DNA of 64,000 nucleotides, from positions 1-64,000 of the forward strand of contig JAUIKF010000031.1 in NCBI GenBank assembly GCA_030430575.1. Reading direction: 5' to 3'. Each line of letters starts with the position of its first letter. The stretch's first letter is position 1. This document shows positions 53,412 to 61,868 of the stretch, piece after piece. Below the pieces are notes generated by a model. It had not been told where the DNA came from and did no database searches. It saw only the letters and a program-made list of their open reading frames with translations. The stretch comes from Bacteroidia bacterium (GTDB lineage: Bacteria; Bacteroidota; Bacteroidia; J057). The position numbers were made by a program, and so were the translations under genes.

Positions 53412-55592
53412 ATGCCTCGAATCCTGATTGTATCTAATAGACTCCCCGTCACACTCGACCGAACAGATGGCGGCTTGATTTATCACCCTAGCGCAGGGGG
53501 GCTTGCCACCGGGCTTACTAGCTTAGATGATTCGTGGGAAAGAATCTGGATCGGATGGCCAGGACAGTCCAATTTCCATTTGGCTGAAGAAGAGGAGATT
53601 ACCCATCATTTGGCGAAGGAGAACCTTGTACCTGTCTTCCTTTCGGAAGAAGACGTCACCAACTTCTATGAAGGATTTTGCAATAAAACCATCTGGCCAC
53701 AATTTCATTATTTCCCTCAATACATTGCCTATAATGATGATTACTGGGAGGCGTATAAAGCTGTAAATCAAAAATTCACAGATGCGGTAGCCACGCAGAT
53801 AAGGCCTGATGATATTGTCTGGGTACACGACTATCAGCTCATGCTCGTTCCTGGTATGCTTCGCAAGCAATTTGCTGAAACTTCCATCGGTTTTTTTCTC
53901 CATATCCCTTTCCCGTCCTACGAACTGTTTCGCACACTTCCCTGGCGGGAAGAACTCCTACATGGTATGCTGGGAGCGGATCTTATCGGGTTCCATACCT
54001 TTGGGTATATGCGTCATTTTTTAAGTTCTGTCTACAGACTCGTAGGAATGGAGCAAAATTTTGGAAAATTACTCGTTGACAATCGCACAGTGAATGTGGA
54101 TGTATTTCCAATGGGGATTAATTATGAGAAATATGCGGAAGGGGCCCCTACCCTACCCTCTGCTGAGGTGGAGTTTATTCGGGATTATGGAAAAAGACGC
54201 AAGCTGATTCTTTCCATCGATCGACTGGATTATTCGAAGGGAATCCCCCAGCGTGTGCTGGCTTATGAGCGATTTTTGGAACGAAACCCCGTTTACCACG
54301 GAAAAGTCACCTTGATCATGGTGGTAGTCCCCTCTCGTGCAAATGTAGATCAATATTTCCAACTGAAAGAAACGATCGAACAAAGTGTAGGGCGGATCAA
54401 TGGTCGTTTTGGGACTTTTAACTGGATCCCCATCAGGTATTATTATCGCTCCTTCCCCTTTGATTCGCTCTCTGCGATGTACAAATCTGCCCATATCGCC
54501 CTGATCACCCCGATACGCGATGGGATGAACCTCGTCGCCAAGGAATTCGTGGCTAGTAAACATCAAGAGAAACAAGGGGTGCTTATTTTGAGTGAAATGG
54601 CTGGTGCTGCCAGTGACATGCCAGAAGCCCTCTTGATCAATCCTATTGACATCAATGATATGGTCCACTCGCTCGAAATGGCGATGGAAATGCCTGCTGA
54701 AGAGCAGAAAGAGCGATTGGAGAGCATGCAAGAACGCCTCATCCAATATGATATTAAATATTGGGCAAGGACATTTATTTCCCAACAAATGGACACCAAA
54801 AAACTTTTGCCAGAAGGCGAAGTCAAATTACTGGAAACTGATCAGTGGGATGAATTAATTGAGGCTTATCAAACTGCCAGCAGCCGGCTGCTGATGCTAG
54901 ATTATGACGGTACCCTCGTCAATTTTGTCAATGACCCTGACGACGCCTACCCCGACCAAGAGCTTTTAGATATTCTCAAAAAACTGAATGAACAACCAGG
55001 GACCACGATTGTTATCATTAGTGGCCGTGATCGGCATACACTCGGCAACTGGTTTGGAGAACTAGGGATAGAATTGGTCGCAGAGCATGGTGTTTGGCTG
55101 TGGAGAAATGGCAGATGGGTACTGAGCAACGAGGTCAATTCATCCTGGAAAATTGATGTTCGCCCAATCATGGACAACCTGGTAGCACGTACGCCTGGGT
55201 CATTTGTAGAGGAAAAGGACTATACCCTCGCCTGGCATTATCGTCGAGTAGACAAAGACCTTGGCGCTAAGCGCGTTCGCGAAATCCGAGATGGCCTGAT
55301 TTACCTCACAGCCAATCACAACCTTCAGGTATTAGAAGGGAATAAAGTAGTAGAAATTCGAAATTCTGGGGTCCATAAGGGGAAAGCTGCGTCTATGTGG
55401 ATAAACAAAACTACCAGTAAATTCATTCTAGCCATGGGAGATGACCATACCGACGAAGACACCTTCCAAGCTATGCCGAGAGATGCATACACCATAAAAG
55501 TAGGCTATGCAAAAACGCATGCCAAGCATAAGCTCAGATCTACAGAGCAGGCTCGTGCCTTGCTCGCTGATCTGGCCACAAGTTTTAGTTGA
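53412..55592 (+). CDS. Bifunctional trehalose-6-phosphate synthase/phosphatase
   Basis: 726 residues from ATG 53412 (MPRILIVSNRLPVTLDR); the frame is open earlier but there it overlaps mpl. The GT20 synthase domain (about 1-465) shows GGLATGLTS, WIGWPG, VWVHDYQLMLVPGMLR, IDRLDYSKGIPQRVLA and TPIRDGMNLVAKEF. The HAD phosphatase domain (about 490-726) shows LMLDYDGTLVNF, IVIISGRDRHTLG and MGDDHTDEDTF. Both active sites look intact. It makes trehalose from UDP-glucose and glucose 6-phosphate in one polypeptide, for osmotic or desiccation protection. Confidence 0.93.
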   Translation: MPRILIVSNRLPVTLDRTDGGLIYHPSAGGLATGLTSLDDSWERIWIGWPGQSNFHLAEEEEITHHLAKENLVPVFLSEEDVTNFYEGFCNKTIWPQFHYFPQYIAYNDDYWEAYKAVNQKFTDAVATQIRPDDIVWVHDYQLMLVPGMLRKQFAETSIGFFLHIPFPSYELFRTLPWREELLHGMLGADLIGFHTFGYMRHFLSSVYRLVGMEQNFGKLLVDNRTVNVDVFPMGINYEKYAEGAPTLPSAEVEFIRDYGKRRKLILSIDRLDYSKGIPQRVLAYERFLERNPVYHGKVTLIMVVVPSRANVDQYFQLKETIEQSVGRINGRFGTFNWIPIRYYYRSFPFDSLSAMYKSAHIALITPIRDGMNLVAKEFVASKHQEKQGVLILSEMAGAASDMPEALLINPIDINDMVHSLEMAMEMPAEEQKERLESMQERLIQYDIKYWARTFISQQMDTKKLLPEGEVKLLETDQWDELIEAYQTASSRLLMLDYDGTLVNFVNDPDDAYPDQELLDILKKLNEQPGTTIVIISGRDRHTLGNWFGELGIELVAEHGVWLWRNGRWVLSNEVNSSWKIDVRPIMDNLVARTPGSFVEEKDYTLAWHYRRVDKDLGAKRVREIRDGLIYLTANHNLQVLEGNKVVEIRNSGVHKGKAASMWINKTTSKFILAMGDDHTDEDTFQAMPRDAYTIKVGYAKTHAKHKLRSTEQARALLADLATSFS

Positions 55593-55658
55593 GAATAGCC
55601 CGCTTTCGTCTTACTTTTGCCAGAATTATCATTACCATCCTAAGTATTAAGTTTACCC

Positions 55659-56966
55659 ATGACTCCCATCCACACCATTCTCACGCATGAAAGTCCAGAT
55701 TTGGACGCGATCATGTCCGTCTTGCTCATGCGCAAGTTTGGAGAAGATAAATTTCCTGGCGTTTCTGAAGCTAAATTCCAATTTGCATCTGCCAATAGTT
55801 TACCTGGCGGAAAGACTCCAAAGGAGCTGGAAGCTGAAGGAATACTAGCCCTAGATATCGGGGGCGGGCGTTTTGATACCCACCCTGTCGGCAATGCCGT
55901 CGACAAAAATAAGCGCGAACGGTCGGCCACAGATTTGATTGCCGAAGAACTGGCGGTCATTTATGATGAGCGATGGGCACCGCTGGTAGAATATACCCGC
56001 CTGCAAGACACCCAAGGCCATAGTTTGTTGTCAAAGGAATTCATTCATCACCTGGTCTCCATTCATACCATTCTATTGGGCTTGGAATTGGTCCACAGAA
56101 ATGATTCTGAGGGCAAACTGATCGCTGGCATGAAGATTTTGGAGAATATTCCGATTTACCTGGAAAATAAGGACAAAAACTTCAACTTTCAGGAACTCCT
56201 TACCCATCTGATCGATCGGTATATGCTCGAATCTGAGCCTAACCCTGAGGTGCCCCCTCAAGCGTATGACAATTTTAACAAATGGTATCAAAAACTTCAG
56301 TTTAAGCCCAAAGAAGCTTTCTCATCTATCCAAATGGATGACTTTGTCTCCCTAAAGGCAATTGCCATAGGGGCGTTTTACAATTATAATAAAGATCGCG
56401 AAAGCGTGTTTCAGATTGTGAAGATCTGTCTGGATGCCATTTTGAGGCGTGAGGAACAGTGGCACCTGGCCCTCAAAGATTTCCTAGAAAATGCAGAGAG
56501 TAAGCGCATTGACAAAGCAGTCGTCACACATATCTCCTCTCCCAATGGGATGGTCATCAAAGCTGCTCGGTATAAAGGGCGCGGCGACCTCATTTTATAC
56601 CGCGACCCCTCCAACGGGGCAACAAGTATTTTACGCCGGCAAAAAGGGCCTCTGAGTCGTTTTCCGTTAAAAGAGCTAGCCGCAAAAGTTCGCCTAGTGG
56701 AGTGTGTGGAAAATGATGAAACCCCTGAATATGACTTATTGGAAGGCGAAGGGACCATTCACGGATGGTTTCTCCACCAATCAGGCAACCTCCTGATCAA
56801 AGGCTCTCCCAAAGCGCGCGACTTTGAACCCAGCAAAATACCGCTGGAGGTCATCGCCAAAATCGCCTATTACCAATTGAGCGAAGAATTTGCTTTCCCT
56901 TCTAAATATGGCTTAGCCTATTTGGAATATCAGAAGTACTTGCTCCAACAAAAATTTAAGCGTTAG
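55659..56966 (+). CDS. DHH-like phosphoesterase-fold protein
   Basis: 435 residues. The N-terminus ILTHESPDLDAIMSVLLMRK resembles motif I of the DHH superfamily (HxxPDxDA), and ILALDIGGGRFDTHPVGN resembles motif III with DTH in place of DHH. The C-terminal half is helical, then beta-rich (KGPLSRFPLKELAAKVRLVE). The family acts on phosphodiesters such as nanoRNA or cyclic dinucleotides, but this protein is longer than NrnA and divergent, so activity is not assignable. It is followed after 2 bp by the UbiA-type gene. Confidence 0.55.
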   Translation: MTPIHTILTHESPDLDAIMSVLLMRKFGEDKFPGVSEAKFQFASANSLPGGKTPKELEAEGILALDIGGGRFDTHPVGNAVDKNKRERSATDLIAEELAVIYDERWAPLVEYTRLQDTQGHSLLSKEFIHHLVSIHTILLGLELVHRNDSEGKLIAGMKILENIPIYLENKDKNFNFQELLTHLIDRYMLESEPNPEVPPQAYDNFNKWYQKLQFKPKEAFSSIQMDDFVSLKAIAIGAFYNYNKDRESVFQIVKICLDAILRREEQWHLALKDFLENAESKRIDKAVVTHISSPNGMVIKAARYKGRGDLILYRDPSNGATSILRRQKGPLSRFPLKELAAKVRLVECVENDETPEYDLLEGEGTIHGWFLHQSGNLLIKGSPKARDFEPSKIPLEVIAKIAYYQLSEEFAFPSKYGLAYLEYQKYLLQQKFKR

Positions 56967-56968
56967 GC

Positions 56969-57847
56969 ATGAAAAAATACCTCTCACTTGTCAAGTTTTC
57001 CCATACCATTTTTGCCATGCCTTTTGCCATGATTGGCTTGTTTTGGGGCTTTATGGTGCTGGATGTTAAAGGAGAAACCCTCGCTCAACCCTTTTGGCAG
57101 ATTCTTCTCCTGGTAGTGATTTGCATGGTGACAGCTCGTAATGCAGCTATGGCTTTTAACCGCTATGCAGATCGTGACATCGACACCCTCAATATCCGAA
57201 CCCAAGTTCGCGAAATCCCTGCAGGGAAAGTGAGTCCACGGAGCGCTTTGACTTTTGTGATCATCAATAGTGGCCTATTTATCATAGCTACATGGTTTAT
57301 CAATGATCTTTGTTTCTACCTCTCCCCTATTGCGCTGCTAGTTGTCCTTGGCTATTCTATCACCAAGCGTTTCACAGCGTTGTGTCATTTTGTGCTAGGG
57401 CTTGGCTTATCCTTGGCACCCGTAGGTGCATTTCTCGCAGTGACGGGGCGATTTGACTGGGAGCCTGTGATATTAGGAATTGGGGTACTGACCTGGGTAA
57501 GTGGTTTTGACATCATCTATGCATTGCAAGATGAGTCATTCGACAAGGAAAATTCCTTGTATAGTATTCCTGCTTGGTTGGGCGGCCAAAAAGCGCTAGT
57601 CCTCTCTACGTTCCTGCATGCTGTCACAGCAGGTATGATTGTCTTATTTGGTGTCCTAATAAGCGGTGGTTGGCTCTACTGGCTAGGCGCTAGTATTTTC
57701 GTCATACTCCTCACCTACCAGCACTTGATTGTCAAACCCAATGACCTCAGCAAGGTGAACTTGGCCTTTTTCACCACGAATGGTGTCGCTTCCATGGTAT
57801 TTGGGCTGCTTGTGATTGGAGAATGGATTTGGATGATGATGGGTTAG
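56969..57847 (+). CDS. UbiA-family polyprenyltransferase (MqnP/UbiA-like)
   Basis: 292 residues with about eight membrane helices. The first Asp-rich motif is NRYADRDIDTLNIRTQVREI and the second is DIIYALQDESFDKEN, both needed for Mg-pyrophosphate binding. Bacteroidota lack ubiquinone, so a role in menaquinone synthesis, as with MqnP of the futalosine pathway, is likely by phylum context rather than by sequence. It is in an operon with the DHH-like gene, 2 bp apart, and ends at a possible hairpin terminator. Confidence 0.85.
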   Translation: MKKYLSLVKFSHTIFAMPFAMIGLFWGFMVLDVKGETLAQPFWQILLLVVICMVTARNAAMAFNRYADRDIDTLNIRTQVREIPAGKVSPRSALTFVIINSGLFIIATWFINDLCFYLSPIALLVVLGYSITKRFTALCHFVLGLGLSLAPVGAFLAVTGRFDWEPVILGIGVLTWVSGFDIIYALQDESFDKENSLYSIPAWLGGQKALVLSTFLHAVTAGMIVLFGVLISGGWLYWLGASIFVILLTYQHLIVKPNDLSKVNLAFFTTNGVASMVFGLLVIGEWIWMMMG

Positions 57848-57920
57848 TTCTCCCCCCTACCCTTACGGATTTCCTAGGGCGCTCGAAATCACATTTTTGA
57901 GCGATAGCTCACCACAGATT

Positions 57921-57947
57921 AAAAACAGTAACACTGTTAGTTTTTTT
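57921..57947 (+). terminator. Hairpin AACAGT-AAC-ACTGTT plus T7; contains TAACACTGTTA
   Basis: AAAAACAGT, loop AAC, ACTGTT, then a T run 74-100 bp after the UbiA-type stop looks like a small terminator. The same bases include TAACACTGTTA (57929-57939), identical to the palindrome at 21663, so it could also be an operator. A degenerate third site (TAACCGTACTGTTA) is at 58023-58036. Confidence 0.5.
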
Positions 57948-58299
57948 GTCTAAGTTATACATGGGGATTTAAAATCCAACTCCTGCCTAAATACATATAT
58001 TCACAAATAATAGAGGTAATAAATAACCGTACTGTTAGGTAAAATATAGGGCTTGGCCGAAATATATTTTCTTACCCATTTAAATTATCTTTTCCATAAT
58101 CCATTCCTTGAAATCTTAACTCAAACAGCGAATTAATCCTATTAATACACAATTCATACAACATAAAGGCCCATTCACACACCTAGTTCATAAATAACAC
58201 CCAAAAAAATATCTCCTTTTATTATTACATTTCTATTCATACATCCTTAATAACCATTCACCCACCCATTCTTGCAATTCAAACAAAAAGGGTAAAAAA

Positions 58300-58411
58300 A
58301 TCATGTTTCGAGCAGTATACTTGTATCGACAACAGGACAATAGTTCTGGAATTACAAGAGCAAGGGCTAGGGTTGATTCGCACAAAGTGTTTGAGTCCCC
58401 TAGTTTTTTTT
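58300..58411 (+). ncRNA. Possible small structured RNA upstream of parB
   Basis: Inside a 663-bp region without a credible gene (57848-58510). CTTGTA (58320-58325) pairs with TACAAG (58353-58358), enclosing CAGGAC-AATA-GTTCTG (58333-58348). Immediately downstream is a strong terminator with eight T residues, which implies a transcript that ends there. The 5' end is not determined. The remainder (57950-58299) is AT-rich with nothing I can name. Confidence 0.35.
58367..58411 (+). terminator. Rho-independent terminator with T8
   Basis: CTAGGG (58367-58372) pairs with CCCTAG (58398-58403). After small bulges GATTCG/TGAGTC and CAC/GTG extend the stem to about 15 pairs with an AAA loop, and TTTTTTTT follows. 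Confidence 0.75.
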
Positions 58412-58416
58412 ATGGT

Positions 58417-58456
58417 AAAATGGCGTCAATCCCTTATTTGGTGTTGACGCCATTTT
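58417..58456. terminator. Second hairpin AAAATGGCGTCAA/TTGACGCCATTTT
   Basis: Perfect 13-bp arms (58417-58429 and 58444-58456) with A and T runs at the ends, so it can act on both strands. It lies between the previous terminator and the parB promoter candidate. Confidence 0.75.
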
Positions 58457-58460
58457 CGTA

Positions 58461-58491
58461 TTGGGCAATTGCTGCTTTATTGCGTACTTTG
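58461..58491 (+). promoter_or_regulatory. Candidate promoter for parB (TTG-N21-TACTTTG)
   Basis: TTG at 58461 and TACTTTG at 58485-58491 approximate the Bacteroidota TTG/TAnnTTTG pair, with one base missing in the -7 box. The ATG follows 19 bp later. Confidence 0.35.
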
Positions 58492-58510
58492 AGGCGTAAA
58501 ATTTTATCGA

Positions 58511-59407
58511 ATGGCAAAACAAAGCAAAAGAGGTCTGGGCAGAGGACTGGGCAACATCCTAGGCCCTGAAGTGCAACAGCAAAAAAAAGAGGAAGTCAAA
58601 CAAATTGTCAGCATATCTGAGATTCCTGTTAAGGAAATCAGCAAAAACAGATACCAACCGCGCGTAGAGTTTGACCAAGCAGCCCTGGAAGAATTAGCAG
58701 CTTCTATCAAAGCACATGGGATCATTCAACCGATTACCGTCAGAAGGCTTGAAGAGAGTAGCTATGAATTGATCTCAGGAGAAAGGCGCTGGAGAGCTTC
58801 TCAACTGGCTGGCCTTAAGCAGATTCCAGCCTATATCCGTACGGCAAACGATGAAGAACTTGCCGAAATGGCCCTGATCGAAAATATCCAGCGTCAGGAT
58901 CTCAACCCGATTGAGATAGCCTCTTCTTATAATCGGTTGATTTCCGAACACAATCTTAAGCAAGAGGAGTTGGAAAAAAGAGTGGGGAAAAATCGCTCAA
59001 GTATCTCGAATTACCTCCGTTTATTAAAACTTCCTGATGAGATTCAGAAAGGGCTAAAAGACAAAGCGCTGTCTTTTGGGCATGCTCGAACATTGATTAC
59101 GATCAAAGACCCTGCTGCCCTGAGCAAGCTCTATGAGGAAGTAATTGATAAGAACCTCTCTGTCCGCCAAACAGAAATTCTCGCGAAGGCGTACAAGACT
59201 GCCAAAAAAGAAGAAAAAACGCCTAAATCTGCCCAAAAACCTGATCGCCACCAGATTGCTGTATCGGATATGGAGCGAAAGCTAGAAGGGATATTTGGTA
59301 GCAAAATAAAACTTACCCAAAATCCGAGCAGCGGACAGGGGGAAATCCGCGTCAAGTTCAACAGCAATGAAGATCTCGATCGTATTCTGGAGATTCTAGG
59401 ACTATAA
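58511..59407 (+). CDS. parB: Chromosome-partitioning protein ParB
   Basis: 298 residues. It starts with the typical GLGRGLGNIL, then ISEIPVKEISKNRYQPRVEF, the CTP-binding ISGERRWRASQLAG and ALIENIQRQDLNPIEIA, an HTH (KRVGKNRSSISNYLRLLKL) and a C-terminal dimerisation region. ParB loads on parS sites and works with ParA and SMC in chromosome segregation. In most genomes parA lies directly upstream; here that place is a gene-free region ending in two terminators. No perfect parS was seen in the window. Its stop overlaps the DUF5683 start (TAATG). Confidence 0.93.
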   Translation: MAKQSKRGLGRGLGNILGPEVQQQKKEEVKQIVSISEIPVKEISKNRYQPRVEFDQAALEELAASIKAHGIIQPITVRRLEESSYELISGERRWRASQLAGLKQIPAYIRTANDEELAEMALIENIQRQDLNPIEIASSYNRLISEHNLKQEELEKRVGKNRSSISNYLRLLKLPDEIQKGLKDKALSFGHARTLITIKDPAALSKLYEEVIDKNLSVRQTEILAKAYKTAKKEEKTPKSAQKPDRHQIAVSDMERKLEGIFGSKIKLTQNPSSGQGEIRVKFNSNEDLDRILEILGL

Positions 59408-60225
59408 TGCCTGAACGCCTTGGGATGAGAAATACCTTATTTACTTGTATCGCCTTAGCCGTTCTGCTGCTGGGGAGCTACCTTCCAGCCAATGCCCAAA
59501 CGGATAGTCTCCGATTAATTAATCAATCAGATAGCCTTTCCCCCCCTACCCAAAGGCCCCTAGCGGGATTGAAACCTCAATCCCCTACCCTATCGCTGCC
59601 CACCAAACGCAAGTTTCAGGCGCCTATATATGTAGAGGGAAACCGGCTAAAGTTTCATTTGCGTATCCCGCTGCGCAAAGGCATAAAATTTACTTTCCCC
59701 AAGATTATCTATGCCGGTAAGACACCTCCCTACGACCCCAAAATCGCCTGGCAACGCAGTGCCATTATCCCTGGATGGGGCCAATACTATAATCGGGCAT
59801 TTTGGAAAACGCCCTTTATTTATGGGGGATATGGCTTTACTGGATTCCTAATCTTTTCAACACATCAGAATTACAAAGACTTTCAACGCGCATATCGTAT
59901 TCGCATTCAGCGAGATGTCTTAATGGAGCCTGTCAGTGAAGTTGACAGCTTTTTTATGACTACCCAGTCTATTTTCGAAACTTCCGCACCAGATCGGCTA
60001 CAAGACCGACGTGATCTGCTAAGGCGAAATAGAGACTATTATATCCTGCTCACCATCGGATATCATCTGATCTGGGTATTGGAAGCTTACATACACGCCC
60101 ATCTTCGAGATCTCGATTTCTCGGAGGATTTGACCTTGCGGGTGACTCCTGGCATCTTGAGAGATCCCTTGGGGGCCTCTAGTAATGGGTTTATGCCTGG
60201 GGCTAAGGTCACCATTACTTTTTAG
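59407..60225 (+). CDS. DUF5683 membrane protein
   Basis: 272 residues from ATG 59407, overlapping the parB stop; the Met at codon 7 directly precedes the signal peptide (LFTCIALAVLLLGSYLPANA). The core DPKIAWQRSAIIPGWGQYYN, FWKTPFIYGGYGFTGFLIFS and YYILLTIGYHLIWVLEAYIH is the conserved DUF5683 membrane region. In Bacteroidota this gene commonly follows parB; its function is unknown. The position suggests a cell-envelope role coordinated with chromosome segregation (inference). Confidence 0.85.
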   Translation: MPERLGMRNTLFTCIALAVLLLGSYLPANAQTDSLRLINQSDSLSPPTQRPLAGLKPQSPTLSLPTKRKFQAPIYVEGNRLKFHLRIPLRKGIKFTFPKIIYAGKTPPYDPKIAWQRSAIIPGWGQYYNRAFWKTPFIYGGYGFTGFLIFSTHQNYKDFQRAYRIRIQRDVLMEPVSEVDSFFMTTQSIFETSAPDRLQDRRDLLRRNRDYYILLTIGYHLIWVLEAYIHAHLRDLDFSEDLTLRVTPGILRDPLGASSNGFMPGAKVTITF

Positions 60226-60270
60226 AAAATTATTGATTGGGTAATTGATTCATTATTAATTCATAAAGAC

Positions 60271-61173
60271 TTGACAATCAAGAATCTATACTTCATTTAC
60301 TTCCTCCTCTTTCTTGCGGGGTGCCTGAGTGGCTCAAAGCCCCAACAAGGCCCATTAGTCACCCAACTGCCAGCAGATGTCACGGTTCCATCAGACATGA
60401 TTTTCATTCCTGGCGGAGAAATGGACCTGGGATCAGAAAATGGCCTGCCACAAGAACGCCCTGTTATTCGTCAGCGGATTCAAGGTTTTTTTATGGATAA
60501 AACGCCTGTTACGGTGAAGCAATTCAGAGAATTTGTCCAGGCGACAGGGCATCAGACGCAGGCCGAAGCATTTGGAGATGCCGCTGTATTTAACCTGAAA
60601 AAAGGGATATGGGAATTGTGGCAAGGGGCGTATTGGGCATACCCGCTAGGGCCTGATAGTGCTGCGGCAGCAGACGACCACCCCGTGACGCAAGTCTCGT
60701 GGAATGACGCCATGGCTTATTGTGAATGGGCAGGCAAACGCCTGCCTACAGAAGCGGAATGGGAGCATGCCGCGCGCAATGCCAAAAATGACCGCACCCT
60801 ATACAGTTGGGGCAACCAAGAAGTAGTGGCAGAAAAGCATTTAGTAAATATCTGGCAGGGGAAATTCCCATACATCAATACAGGTGCCGATGGCTACCTG
60901 TTTACTTCCCCCGTAGGCATTTTTGGTAAAACGCCACTTGGCTTGACAGACATGAGCGGAACGGTATGGGAATGGTGCCAAAACTGGAAACGCCCTTACG
61001 GCGCGGAAGAGAAGACATTTGTCCCAGATTCTACCAGCGAACGCGCCATGCGCGGCGGTTCGTTTATGTGTGAGGCAGGGTACTGTCATGGGTATCGCGT
61101 CTCGGGACGCTCAGGAACGACGCCCGAAACAGCACTATTTCACTTGGGATTTCGCTGTGTGAAGGATTTATGA
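60271..61173 (+). CDS. Formylglycine-generating enzyme-like lipoprotein (SUMF1 family)
   Basis: 300 residues from TTG 60271; no ATG is available before the lipoprotein signal (LYFIYFLLFLAGC). The SUMF1/FGE-sulfatase domain shows MIFIPGGEMDLGSENG, HPVTQVSWNDAMAYCEWAGK, RLPTEAEWEHAAR and TDMSGTVWEWCQNW. Unlike most bacterial SUMF1-domain proteins it retains the paired cysteines of true FGE, RGGSFMCEAGYCHGYRV (C-x4-C), needed for copper binding and catalysis. It may therefore convert Cys to formylglycine in exported type I sulfatases on the envelope side. No sulfatase gene is in the window. Confidence 0.82.
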   Translation: MTIKNLYFIYFLLFLAGCLSGSKPQQGPLVTQLPADVTVPSDMIFIPGGEMDLGSENGLPQERPVIRQRIQGFFMDKTPVTVKQFREFVQATGHQTQAEAFGDAAVFNLKKGIWELWQGAYWAYPLGPDSAAAADDHPVTQVSWNDAMAYCEWAGKRLPTEAEWEHAARNAKNDRTLYSWGNQEVVAEKHLVNIWQGKFPYINTGADGYLFTSPVGIFGKTPLGLTDMSGTVWEWCQNWKRPYGAEEKTFVPDSTSERAMRGGSFMCEAGYCHGYRVSGRSGTTPETALFHLGFRCVKDL

Positions 61174-61200
61174 AGAATAATTTTGAATGATTGAATGCCC

Positions 61201-61240
61201 AATTTTGAATATTTTCAGGCCTCCTCTTCCATTCAAAATT
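61201..61240. repeat. AATTTTGAAT inverted repeat before pnuC
   Basis: AATTTTGAAT at 61201-61210 and ATTCAAAATT at 61231-61240 pair. A further direct copy, AATTTTGAAT, is at 61179-61188. It lies between the FGE-like gene and pnuC. Confidence 0.6.
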
Positions 61241-61246
61241 AACCCT

Positions 61247-61858
61247 ATGGACACGCTCATTACCTACACCCAAGCACACTACATCGAATTTATTTCGGCA
61301 ATTTTGCAATTGCTATGTGTCTACCTTACGACACGCCAAAACATCTGGGCATGGCCCACAGGATTGGCAGGAATTGCCTTTGCGATGGTGGTGTACTGGG
61401 ATTCGGGCTTACCGCTCGACTTTGTCTTGTATGGGATATTTGCCGTCCTGAACGTCTACGGATGGTATGAATGGCTCTATGGAGGCAAAGCCACCAATTC
61501 CCTGAAAGTCACCCAGACTGAAAAGAAAAAACTAGCCGCCTTCCTTGGTGCAGCTGTAATCGGGACGATTAGCCTTGGCACATTCCTTTACAAGGAATAT
61601 GAGCCTTATCATGCGCTCAGCTTTGCCGATGCTTTCACCACTTCATTTAGCATTGTCGCACAATACCTCCTCGCCAAGAAAAAGATCGAAAACTGGCCGA
61701 TCTGGATTGTAGGCAATGTGGTAGCCATTGGGCTTTACCTCGTCAAGGAATTGTACTTCTTTGCGGGGCTGTATACCGCCTTTCTGGGATTGGCGACGAT
61801 GGGGTACCTCGAATGGAGGAAGGATATGCGGACGTTCGAGGGTTCAAGCGTTCGATAG
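61247..61858 (+). CDS. pnuC: Nicotinamide riboside transporter
   Basis: 203 residues from ATG 61247 (the frame is open 20 codons earlier across a repeat). Seven hydrophobic helices include IWAWPTGLAGIAFAMVVYWD, GIFAVLNVYGWYEWLYGG and ENWPIWIVGNVVAIGLYLVK, matching the PnuC family (WxxG and NVYGWYxW motifs). PnuC imports nicotinamide riboside by facilitated diffusion, trapped by phosphorylation inside. The last residues (TFEGSSVR) are encoded by an 8-bp tandem repeat. Confidence 0.92.
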   Translation: MDTLITYTQAHYIEFISAILQLLCVYLTTRQNIWAWPTGLAGIAFAMVVYWDSGLPLDFVLYGIFAVLNVYGWYEWLYGGKATNSLKVTQTEKKKLAAFLGAAVIGTISLGTFLYKEYEPYHALSFADAFTTSFSIVAQYLLAKKKIENWPIWIVGNVVAIGLYLVKELYFFAGLYTAFLGLATMGYLEWRKDMRTFEGSSVR

Positions 61859-61868
61859 TTCAAGGGTT
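61834..61868 (+). repeat. 8-bp tandem repeat GTTCRAGN at the pnuC 3' end
   Basis: GTTCGAGG, GTTCAAGC, GTTCGATA and GTTCAAGG follow in register, then GTT. The pnuC stop codon (TAG, 61856-61858) lies in the third unit, and the last bases touch the stop of the convergent small gene. Confidence 0.85.

Noticed and set aside
58300-58411. tRNA, tmRNA or RNase P RNA
   Set aside because: No T-loop/acceptor pairing, no tag frame and no conserved RNase P core is visible.
58303-58569. 88-codon open frame before parB
   Set aside because: It runs through two hairpin terminators and into the parB start; composition and lack of a recognisable protein pattern argue against it.
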